NCBI GenBank assembly: GCA_030272155.1
Contig: CP126194.1
Location: 3,277,501-3,341,500 of the forward strand
DNA from: Tetradesmus obliquus
Taxonomy: Eukaryota; Chlorophyta; Chlorophyceae; Sphaeropleales; Scenedesmaceae
Length of the DNA: 64,000 nucleotides
Direction: 5' to 3'
The translations under genes and the position numbers were made by a program. Below, piece after piece: positions 10,896 to 21,350 of the stretch. Each line of letters opens with the position of its first letter. Position 1 is the first letter of the stretch. The notes beneath the pieces were generated by a model. The model was given only the letters and a program-made list of their open reading frames with translations, was not told where the DNA came from and ran no database searches.

Positions 10896-11714
10896 TCATC
10901 TGCAGCTGTGGCTGTTTGTCACGCTCTGTTTGCCTGCACCAAGCCTGCTCTGCCATAGCATTGCCGGTGCTGCAAGGACATGCCTCCACTTAGCCAACTT
11001 TCAGCAGTGTTCATGCACTGGGGTCGCTGTGAATCACTGTCCAGGCTGCAGGCCTATACATCCGTCACTGTCGATGCTTACCTATGAGCCCAGTGTTGTC
11101 GGGAGAAGGTGAAGAGGCAGCTGCCCCGGAACAGAGACCGCAAGTACTCAAGCAGTAGTTGCCGCTGATCATCCAGGTTTCGCCACATATTTGGAACATT
11201 CTCTGCAGCAGGCCAGCCAGAGAAGCACAATGTCACAGCGTGATATATGAATGAATGAGCTACGCGTGGTGTGTTCACACCTAACATCCGCCTAAGTTAA
11301 GGGAGGGGACGTGTGTGGCCGCATGATTTAGATATGCATCATCCTGCAAGCAGGAAGCCTGTTCGGCAAGCTGACAGTCAGCTCATTGTGCAATATTGCT
11401 GCTGTTGTCTAAAAGGTGTAGCGTGCAGCTGAGGCACTGCCCGACTGCCGTACACCCTTGAGTGCTCAAAGCCACTGAACTGCTGCTGCTACAGCACGCA
11501 TCTCCAAGCAAGCGTTTAAAACCATCCCACTGTCACAACACACCTGCTGCTCGCAGGTAAACCGACTGTCAGGGGCAACATCGGTGCAGCCCTCAGAAGG
11601 GCCAGGCTGAGCAGGGTTGACATAGTACCTCCCTCCCTTTTCATCAGTGACCCAATACCCACCAGCTGCATGTGCGCACATGGCATGGGACGGCAATGCC
11701 AGCAGCAGCAACAT
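10896..11714 (-). CDS. Small secreted ShKT-like protein
   Basis: Exons 11544..11714, 11082..11202 and, less surely, 10896..10969; phases fit for a product of 121 residues. ATG at 11714 opens a signal peptide (MLLLLALPSHAMCAHA). The mature start GGYWVTDEKGG leads into CTDVAPDSRFTCEQQ, and exon 2 supplies CGETWMISGNYC followed by LSTCGLC. The cysteine pattern and the WM...YC..TCG.C core match ShKT domains, found in many secreted eukaryotic proteins. Exon 2 then reads SGAAASSPSPDNTGLI, so a short Ser-Pro tail follows. Exon structure and sequence match the first two exons of the neighbouring TSR gene, so one derives from the other or both from a common exon pair. Its start lies only about 65 bases after the orphan Ser-Pro array. 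The third exon is a guess: its acceptor is reasonable but there is no homologous support. Function unknown; presence of the domain does not make it a toxin. Confidence 0.6.
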
Positions 11715-11779
11715 GGCAGTGTTATAAAAGCCAGCCGGAACACGGGGCAAAGCGGCAGATTTGCAGTTGCACACGCTTC

Positions 11780-12573
11780 AGGACTGGGCGACTCAATCAC
11801 AACAGGCAAAGGTGAAGGACAGAGGCTGGCAAGCTGCTGGCCATCAACAACATCAGGGATATGGCTGAGTGACTGCACCACATCAGGCGAGCGTGATGGG
11901 CTGGGGCTGGCAAACCACTCACCACCAACGGCAGGGCTAGGGCTGGGTGACTTGACCACATAAGGCCATGGTGATGGGCTGGGGCTGGCAGACTGGACGC
12001 CATCAACAACAGCAGGGCTGGGGCTGGGTGACTCAACCACATCAGGCGATGGTGATGGGCTGGGGCTGGCGGGCTGGTCGTTGCCACCAGCAGGGCTGGG
12101 GCTGGGTGACTCAACCGCATCAGGCGAAAGTGACGGGCTGGGGCTGGCGGCCTGGTCGTCGCCGGCAGCAGGGCTGGGGCTGGGTGACTCAACCACATCA
12201 GGCGAAGGCGAGGGGCTGGGGCTGGCAGGCTGGTCGCCGCCGGCAGCAGGGCTGGGGCTGGGTGACTCAACCACATCAGGGGAAGGCGAGGGGCTGGGGC
12301 TGGCAGGCTGGTCGCCGCCGGCAGCAGGGCTGGGGCTGGGTGACTCAACCACATCAGGCGAAGGCGAGGGGCTGGGGCTGGCAGGCTGGTCGTCGCCGGC
12401 AGCAGGGCTGGGGCTGGGTGACTCAACCGCATCAGGCAAAGGTGAGGGGCTGGGGCTGGGTGACGTCAGCGCAGGTGTCTCCGGGCTTGGCGAGGGTGAT
12501 GGGGCAGGACTGGGAGACGGTGGCACGGCAACAGGGCTGGGACTGGGGCAGGGAGCTGCGCGGCACGTTTAAC
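11780..12573 (-). pseudogene. Orphan Ser-Pro array, severed 3' part of the TSR gene
   Basis: An open Ser-Pro frame (SPSPSPDVVESPSPSPAAGG type, 78-bp repeats) begins with TCRAAPCPSPSP, which is the normal end of a TSR. It lies directly downstream of the stop at 12574 but in another frame, and that frame itself carries a TAA four codons before CRAAPC. Alignment with the intact TSR at 9530..9697 shows a net loss of 4 bases here. No acceptor or start codon for independent expression was found. The array stays open for over 700 bases, so the break is probably recent or is an assembly error. Confidence 0.65.
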
Positions 12574-14549
12574 TTAATACCTGCTTGTCAGGCCGCAGGA
12601 ACTGCCACCAAAGGCTTCTTGCCTGATGATCGTATAAGTGGATGTCCTCACGCCGGATGTGCCGCACTCTGTGGCGTTGCAGGCGCTCAGTGCGGACCAG
12701 GAACCCTCACAGTCGATAGGTGTGCAGGGCGCTGCACTGCACCATATGGAATCTTCCTGGTTGTTGGAATTGGAGCACTGTTTGCCGCCATTAGAAGCTG
12801 GCGTGCTGATGGTGTAGGTGGATGTCTGCTGGCCGGATGTGCCACAGGCAGTGGCACTGCAGGCACTCCATGCAGACCAGCTGCCAACACAGTCAACCGG
12901 TGAGGTTGATGGGGAAGGGCTGGGTGAAGGTGACGGGGAAGGGCTGGGTGAGGGTGACGTTGCAGCAGGGCTGGGGCTGGGTGACTCAACCACATTAGGC
13001 GAGGGTGATGGGCTGGGGCTGGCGGGCTGCTCGCCATCAACAACAGCAGGGCTGGGGCTGGATGACTCAACCACATCAGGTGATGGTGATGGGCTGGAGC
13101 TGGTGGGCTGGTCGTTGCCAACAGCAGGGCTGGGGCTGGGTGACTCAACCACATCAGGCAAAGGGGATGGGCTGGGGCTGGCGGCCTGTCTGTCGCTGGC
13201 AGCAGGGCTGGGGCTGGGTGATTGATCCGCATCAGGCGAAGGTGAGGGGCTGGGGCTTGGTGACCTCAGCGCAGGTGTCTCCGGGCTTGGTGAGGGTGAT
13301 CGGGCAGGGCTGGGAGAGGGTGACGCGGCAGCAGGGCTGGGACTAGGACAGGGTGCTGCCTTGCAGTCCGAGTAAGATTTGTAGTTGTTAGGTTGCTCGC
13401 AGTTTGTGCCACCATACGCTGCTTGCCTGGTGATTGTGAAAGTGGATGTCTTCACGCCGGATGTGCCGCACTGTGTGGCGTCGCAGCTGCTCCAAGCGGA
13501 CCAGGAACCCCTACAGTCGCAGGGCGCATTACAAGCCTGGATTTGCTGCTGGTTGTTGGTGGCGTTGCACGCCTTGCCGCCATGAGAAGCTGGTGTGGTG
13601 ATGGTGTAAGTGGATGTCTGCAGGCGGGACCAGCCGCAGCCGAAAATGGAATCGCAGGCACTCCATGCAGACCACCTGCCAACACAGTCGATTGGTGAGG
13701 GCAGCGGGGAAGGTGATGGAGATGGCTTTGGGGAGGGAGATGGAGATACACGCGGGGACGTTGAAGGGCTGGGAGAGGGTGACGGGGAGGCGCGTGGTGA
13801 AGGTGACGGGGATGGAGAAGGGGAGGGCTTTGGGGAGGGAGATGGGGACAGGCGTGGGGATGGAGAAGGGCTTGGTGAGAAATCCCTGCACTGAGGCCAA
13901 GGTTGACAGTGCTGTCCGTCAGAATCCTGCAAGATGCGTCCTGCAGCAGGGAGGCAAAGCAGTACAGAGCGGGGTGGCCAGTTGATCAGTGATTTGCAAG
14001 GTGGTGGAGCACAGCTGATGGACAGCATCCAGCATCTATAGTGATCCATGTGAGACATCTGCTTAGTGACTGAAGTCAAAAACAACTGCTTGCACTCGCA
14101 ACAACAGGACCACAGTTGCACTCCTGTGGAGCTGCAGCAGCTTGCGTGCAGCTGCTCAAAACATTGCTCAGCTGCAAGAAGAAGCTGCTGTTCCTGCAAG
14201 ACAGCTAAATCCTATTGCTGCAGCAGTTTGTGTGTGCAAGCTTGTGCACCTGCTTTCCTGCAAGCAGTAGACGCTGCAACAGCTGTAACAGCTGCAGCTG
14301 CATGCAACAGCAGGCATCCAAGGCTTTGATTATTCTGTCTGATCTACAGTTTGCTGGATACACCCAGAACAACGTTGAGTATCTCGACTGCTAAATTTGG
14401 CAATAACCATGAAGAGCTCAAATGTCTTGCTTCTGGTTGACCATCAGTACAGCTGCTGCTAGGTGTGTGCAGCCAGGCATACCTTCAATGCTGCTGGCTG
14501 CAAGCAGCAGCACGGCTGCCATCAGCGGAATATGTTTGCAGTTGATCAT
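12574..14549 (-). CDS. Secreted thrombospondin type 1 repeat protein, truncated in its fourth TSR
   Basis: Two exons, 14483..14549 and 12574..13940, phases agree, 477 residues. Exon 1 codes a signal peptide (MINCKHIPLMAAVLLLAASS) and ends in phase 1 with G; exon 2 opens GRILQDSDGQHCQPWPQC. Domains: Ser-Pro/Lys-Pro array; TSR1 (13520..13692, RWSAWSAC); TSR2 (13354..13518, SWSAWSSC); Ser-Pro array; TSR3 (12722..12898); TSR4 (12577..12722). WSxWSxC motifs mark tryptophan C-mannosylation sites. TSR4 stops at SSCGLTSRY then TAA, so its last two cysteines are missing; in the paralogue at 9530..9697 this part reads through into a Ser-Pro array. The array still exists downstream, out of frame. Either the gene was recently truncated or the assembly has an error. 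Cell-surface or matrix adhesion is the usual role of TSR proteins; here it is inferred. Confidence 0.75.
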
Positions 14550-16580
14550 GTCTGCTGTTGCTGGCTACATATGTATAATGAGACACGTCGGGATCCTGTG
14601 CCAACGACGTCAGAGTGCTTCAAGCGTTTGGAAGCTGACTATCCTATGTGAAAATCGCTTAAGTATAAATCACAAACATTGCTGTCTCAACAAACATCAC
14701 GCCGTAGAAATAGTGCTGACAGTGCTCCGAAGATTCAAAAGGTAACAACAAGGGTTCAGTTGTTGCTGGTGCTAAGAAGTTGATCAGACGCGCTCGCAAA
14801 CCGTTCTATGGGCAAACGCGTAAATTATCGGCGCACGAGAACTTTTCAGGTGTCTCTCACCTTGATCTTGATGCGCTGTGGCATAACGCTGTGCCGCGAG
14901 CTTTTGAACAGCTATGTAACAACTGATGGCAGCTGCCGTTCTCCCTGGTGCTCGACATCAGCAACAATGCGTTTGGACCTCAACCAAGGTGTGGCTTTTG
15001 CTTTTGTTTCACTTTGCATGATGTGCATAGCACTTTGGTTGCATGCACATGCCCAAGGCTATCCTAGGAGCAGGCCTGCTGCCATCCTGGCACATGCTTT
15101 GCATGTGGCTGACTGCACTCTGGGTGATCCTGCAGCAGGGTAATGCCTATCAGAATTTTTCATGCACCCATCAATTAATTTGTCGTCACAAAAGCTCTGT
15201 GATTACATCACATGTCCAGCTATGCGACAGGAGCTGCAGCGCCCGGCGGCACCTCCTAGGAGGCCTGCAAATGCCCCGTGTACTTGCCAGCGCAGCTGGG
15301 CCAGGTGAACATCCAGGCGGGACAGCAACGGACCAGCACCAGCTGCCCTGTCCCTGCCTGCCTGCCAGATTCCTGCAGCTCAGCTTGCCCTTGGTGCTTC
15401 TAAATGCAGACCGTCTGCATGCAGGCTGCAGGGCCTGGGCTGTAGGGCAGTACAGCGTACATGTAAGCCTTCCATTTCAAGTTCATTGGAGCTGGCCTGC
15501 CTGGCCATGATGACTGGGAGAATGCAATACCAACCAATGGTTCGATGCTTTGGTTTAGCAAATAGCAAGCACCTGATACACGGATACATGCGCATGCGCT
15601 GAGCCACCGCTGGTGAAAGGGCATACGCGCATGCACGCGCGGATGTGCCATCATCGCAGCCCGCCATACTCTGCCAGATGCTCATTGCCCACATCTCACA
15701 AGATGACTCTGCACCACGTGCGCATGCACTGGGCATCATCTGTGGCTGCAGCTCCAACCACTAGCAGCACGAGCTGTATCAATCAACCAGTGCCGCAACA
15801 TTCCTGCAGACCACCCTCGTGCCGCCAGCCCGCCCAGCCGCTGGCATAGCAGCTGTACATAAGTGGTTGTTGACCTGCTGTGCGCAGCTCCACAAACTAA
15901 TGTGTATCAAGCTGATATGCATCCAACCCCACAGTGCAGCAGAAGGGTGCTTGTAGTGCGATGCAGCAAGTCAAAACTAGTCAACCATGCGCGGGGCAAT
16001 AACCAATCATGCGCTAAACAAGCACCTGAAGCGTGCATGTTGTATGATTTATCAAGTTGGAGGGAGCCGGTCTGTGCAGTTTGCGCCAAGCCATTTTGGA
16101 TACGCATGCGCCAATCACAACTTGCGACTTTCTCGCTTAAAGCCATGAGCCGACAGCCTTTGAATGGGGCTGCCCACAGGATGTTCACAAAAGGTGCGAT
16201 TACAGCAAGCTGTACCGCCTTCCATGGGTTTTCAAAGTAGTACACAGTTGTCCATTGTGCATGTGTGCACAATTGTGCAGGCGTTCTCCCCTGATGTGGC
16301 ACTTCTCAGCAGCGGCACCTGCAGCAGGGAGCAACAGCAGCACCAATGAGCAGAAAGATAACAGTGGTAGCAGCGGCACACAGAACAGGACGTGACACTG
16401 CTTGTTGTAGCACTAGCACTCGTAAACCAGCTGTTTGAACTCACTGAAAGCAAAACGTAACGGCATGTAGAGACCTGGGCAACATTGGCAGCACATAGAA
16501 GAGGGCACGATGCTGCTTGTTGCCAGCACTGTAAACAAGCTATTCAAAGATTAACTGCAGGATATGGCAGCCTGTAGGAC
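14550..16580. other. Intergenic interval with a relic signal exon and one weak plus-strand ORF
   Basis: Two things deserve mention. On the minus strand about 16319..16400, a sequence codes VPLLPLLSFCSLVLLLLPAA and ends in a phase-1 donor (CTGCAG then GTGCCG). It resembles the signal exon at 25230..25338 and sits in the same place, just 3' of a paralogous gene, but it has an upstream stop and no ATG. On the plus strand 14967..15143 an ATG opens a 58-residue frame with a hydrophobic start (GVAFAFVSLCMMCIALWL); no homologue or splice context supports it. Confidence 0.5.
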
Positions 16581-19500
16581 TTAAGCATGTCGCCAACAGC
16601 AACATTTGCAGCCGCACCTGGTGCTTTCAAACACGCCGGTCTGCACCACGGTGGGGTTGACTCCTGTCACCTTGTACAGGCACAGCGGCTGCAGGCCAGA
16701 GCTACAGCAGCATAAGATAGCAACAGATGACAATACATGTTGGTGAGAGGGCTGGGCACATTGAAGTACAGCATGCGTGCTCAGCATCAGCTGCATGATG
16801 AGTGAGCATCCGTGGATGCTCACAGAGAACAAGATGCCATGGCTTGTGCCTGCTGTGCCAACCAGGCTGCCAGGTGAGGCTGCCATCACACATTCTCAGC
16901 ACATTGCTGCCATAAGCAATACAGCACTCTACTCACTTGGCAGGAGTGCAGCCGCACTGCTGACCAGCAGTCAGGTTCTTGTTGCAGCAGTTCTGTGCAA
17001 TGAGACCGAAGCACGCCGGCAGATCATTGGCAGCCGCCACAGCATTGGCTGCTGCAGGTGGTGGGGCAGGTGGGCTGCACTGCGCAGCAATGGGCCTACT
17101 CTGAGCCTGAGCAGCTGCAGCAGCACCGCCCAAGCCCTGCGCTGTTGCGACAGCAGAAGCCTCTGCAATGGCAGTTGGGTGCAAAGCGCAGTCACTGAGT
17201 TTGGCGACTTGATTTTGGTGTGCAACGTTTGGGATGCTGTTCGAGGAACAACATGATTGTGTAGACAGTAGCGCTGTGATTGGTCGAAGAGGGTATTTAC
17301 ATGCAGGTCCTGGCAGTCCTGGCACCATCCAAGACGGTGGGAGCCATGAGTAAAGGACACCAGGAAAGGCCAAACAACACAGGGCATGGCAAAAACAACC
17401 CTCACAACAGGACAACCAAAGTGTACAGCTCACACACCGCCTTACCAGCGAGTGCACGTGTGGTGCCATTACAACCGCCGGTTGTTGCGGCCTTGGTGAA
17501 TGCAGCAGACATTGCCTGGGCAGGCAGCCCACCAGTGGCATATGCAGCAGCCACTGCCTCAGCAAAAACGCTGGTGTTGAGGTTGGCAGCAGCTGCAGAG
17601 CCACACGCCTCAGCCACAGGACGCACCGTGCTTGAGTTGACAGCTGCAGGACGACAAGACGGAGTCATGTGGCAGCGTCAAACAACAGGTGTGAGATGGT
17701 GGTAGTGTCATCTCTTTAAAGGCGCAAAGGCAACAGAATAACACAGGCCGCGTGCACATCAAGCAGTGCTGTTGCCGCTGTTGCTGCTGTTGCTGATGTT
17801 GCTGACTGCTTCGGCCTCAGAAGCTGCCAGCATGACTTCGACTGCAGAAATGCCTCCACAGCGCAGGTTCAACAACAACAGCGAGTCCCCGCAGCAATAC
17901 AACAGTAATACTGCGTCAGCATGCAGGCAGGCGTGCTTTATGCACACTCACCAGCCTGTGCCAGCCCTGTGCTGATTGCTGTGATGTTTTCACGCGGTGC
18001 GCTCCTCACACCATCCAGCACAGCAGTTGCATTGCCTGTGCCAATGCCCCTGCAGACGGATGACAGGGAGGTCTCAGCCTGCACAGAACGTGCAGCAGCA
18101 ACCTGCACAAACAGCAGCAGGGCGTATTTTGATTATTTCGACCTTGTTAGACCATGAGGCATGTCAAGCCACTGCATGAGGTATGTATTGGTCCAGTGGA
18201 CGAGGCTTAAGCTTACTGACAAATGCAATGCCAGTCAAGCAGGTGCTGTGGGCCTGCTGAAACCTGAAGGGCTCTGCAAGCTGTGAGTGCCGCCCATAAA
18301 ACAGCAAGTGCTTGTACCAGGCACGGAGGAGCCATTTGAAGTTGCTGCCAGTGCTCCGCCTCACCGCTTCTGCAATAGCCGTGGCATTTGCACCTCCGCC
18401 AGAGCTGACAGCATTAGCACGGGCATTGGCAATGGCCTCTGCAAGGCGCATCAAGGCAGGCGTGTGGCAGCATAAAGCAAGGCAGGCAGGGCAGTGAGTA
18501 TATGCCAAAGTGCCACGCTGCAGCACAGCTCGCTGCCTGCTACCAATGTACCTCAGCACCCCGGTGTTGCTGCAGTGATCACACTGCCACAAGCGTGAAG
18601 CAACGCAACAACTCTGTTTCGTGCAGCTGGGGGTACCAGGCACTCACGTGACAGGTTGCCGCCGCCTGCAAACGTGTTGGCCGCAGCATTCACAGTTGCA
18701 ACAGCAGAAGCAAAAGAGCTGGCGCTGCCGCCACCGCTGCTTGTGGCGCGAGATACGGCTGATGCAGCCGCCTGCAGCACAAGCGAGCAGCACTTGTTGC
18801 AGCCTTTGCTTGCTTCAAGCAGAAGGCAGTGTTGCAGCTTGCAGTGCAGCAGCACAGCTCTGCACTTGCTGCATCAGAGCAGTTTTGCCATCTCTGCATC
18901 GCCCTTGTATACAAATGATGCCACTCGTGGCCTTCTGCAGCAATTGCAGCACCTGGGTGCAGACAACTGACTCAAATGCAGAAATGCACTCAGTTCACAG
19001 CCCTTGTGCCCTGCAGGACAGATTTCATAGGCTAGCCGCTGCGCATAGCCTCCAGTTGTAAACGCAAGCATGTGCACTGCAGGGGCCACCTCTGTTGCAA
19101 AGCTGCGCATGGCCCCCAACTGTAAATGCAAGCGTGTGCACTGCAGGGGCCACCTCTGTGCAAAGCTGCGCATGGCCCCCAATTGTAAATGCAAGCGTGT
19201 GCACTGCAGGGGTCACCTCTGTGCAAAGCTGAGCATGGCCTCCCACTGTAAACGCAAGCGTGTGCACTGCAGGGGTCACCTCTGTGCAAAGCTGAGCATG
19301 GCCTCCCACTGTAAACGCAAGCGTGTGCACTGCAGGGGTCACCTCTGTGCAAGGCTGCGCAGGCTTACCTGTGTCGTGGACTGTGGCGGGGGCTGTGAGG
19401 TCTGGGGAGTGCACACCGGGGGCTTGGTGGTTGCAGGAATTGGCGGAGCAGGTGCATTGGGCAGCGACGCAATGCCAACAGTGCCGCCAGCTGGCGCTGC

Positions 19501-21319
19501 AGCGCTCCGGCTAGTAAGCAATCAACACACACGGGCATGATTGATATGAGCACTCGGCCGCAGTTAGAGGGCAGCACAGGTGGTGAAGAGCGAGCTGCTT
19601 CAACAGGCGGGCGCTGCATTGAGCTGAGCTTCATTTGTAGTGTGCACCTCTGATGTACAAGCTTTACATGATGGACATTGGCCGATGCTCAGTCTTGCGT
19701 GCAACCCACGCACTCGCTGGCAGGCACGGTGCAATGAGTGGCGCCGCCATGGCAGGCATGCAGTGCTGATTCTCATAGATACAACAGCTGAATCAAGCTG
19801 TTTACCTTGGGGCAGGGAGCGTTGGCAAGCCAGAAGTGGTGACGGTACCTCCTGGGGCTGATGGTGGCACAGGCACGGGCACAGGGCCAGCGGGCGTGCT
19901 GCAGGCGAGCAGCACATGCGGAAAACACACGGGGCAGTATGGCTGTATTTATGGACAAGCTGGCGAGTTGCAACTGTGCTACAGTGCCTGAAGCCAAGTG
20001 GCATCATCAAACAGCTCTGCAGGACAGCAGTATGCTGTCATGCGGATGAACCCCTGCGCTGGCTGCTGCCGCGACTTGCCAGCAACGGCTTCAACTGACG
20101 TCATGCTGCGCTAACAAAGGGTATGTGCCTGGTTGGCTGGGGCACTACAAGAACTTTGCTGTCCGCGCTTGGTTTGAAAACAACGTGCTCAGCGCAGGGA
20201 CACTTGTGTATGTGCTTTTGCAAGAACTCAGTTACGCTGCTGCTGTCGAGCTACCTCGGCACAGGTGCGGGTGGCGTCGCAGGGGTGGTTGGCGCAATAG
20301 GTGCGGTGAGGCACTGCTGGGCAGCAGTGGCGCCTGCTGATGCCAGTGCAGTGCTGATGGCCTGCGCCTGGGCGTTGTTGCCGCTGGTGTTGCCTGGGAG
20401 TAGGCCTCTGTGATAGAAAAGCAGCAGCAGCGGCAGCAGCAGCCATTGACAGATGGGTTGGTTTTGGTTTTGTGACTGCAGCACTTGTTGGGGCACCTGG
20501 CTCTCAAGCAGGCTGCTCTCAAGTCACACAGTTTCAGCTGAGCTCCAAATTCACACCTCTTATGGGCATGCGGGCTGCTGCTTGGCATCCTGCATTTGCT
20601 AACACAGTATGCGTGGTGCTTGGTTGGAGGGCACTGCTGACACTCTTTGAGTTGGGTATTACAATGGCAGCAGAGAATTATTTGGAAGCGTGCAATATGC
20701 ATGTGCTGTCATTGAAATACTCACGTGCCAGCGCCTGGCCTGGTGCGCTGCCGCAGCCGCCGCTGTTGGCGATGGCGATGCTGATGGCAGTGGCTGTGGC
20801 ACGGCTGGTGGAGGGCGTGGTCAGCTGTTGCTGCAGGACCTGGGGGTTGGGTGCAGGAGCAGCAGGAGTGCCCGCGACGACCACAGGTGATGGGCCGGGG
20901 CTGAGTGTTGGGCTGGCACTGGGTACAGCGCTGGGGCCGAGTGTAGCACCAGGCAGGCACTGTGCTGCGGCAGAAGCATTGGCTGATGCCAGTGCACTGC
21001 TGTAGCTTGGCCATTGCCGATGTCCAGGGCCTCAGCATACGCATCTGCAGCAAAGCAGCACATACTTCATGTTTACGTGCAATGCACTGGCAGTACCATG
21101 CAATGGAATGCGCGCAATCCAAAGTCGTACAGTCACATTATGCTGCAGCAGCTGCAGCTGCCAGTGCCACAATGCAGCTGCCAGACTCTGTGTGCTGCCA
21201 CTTGTCACAGGCTTCACGGCTGAATGACATTTGCAACCATGCACACTGGCCACTGCATCAACCTGCCGTCAAAATCAGTTGTGGCTAACCAAAAAGACGG
21301 CAAGCTTGGCACCACAACC

Positions 21320-21350
<31 letters not shown>

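Noticed and set aside
10896..11714. ShKT protein as a toxin
   Set aside because: The ShKT fold is common in ordinary secreted proteins; nothing here indicates toxicity.
12565..12600. A 25-base intron rescuing TSR4
   Set aside because: GT...AG could be drawn, but it would be far shorter than any other intron here and leads into the wrong frame.
11968..12903. Plus-strand frame of 311 codons rich in Trp/Gln/Gly
   Set aside because: Mirror of the Ser-Pro and TSR coding sequence on the other strand, where TSR cysteines and tryptophans make sense.
14967..15143. Plus-strand small secreted protein
   Set aside because: A hydrophobic start exists, but the frame is only 58 codons with no domain, splice partner or homologue I can name.
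19057..19368. CRISPR-like array
   Set aside because: The units are continuous 63-bp tandem repeats without variable spacers, inside an intron of a eukaryotic gene.
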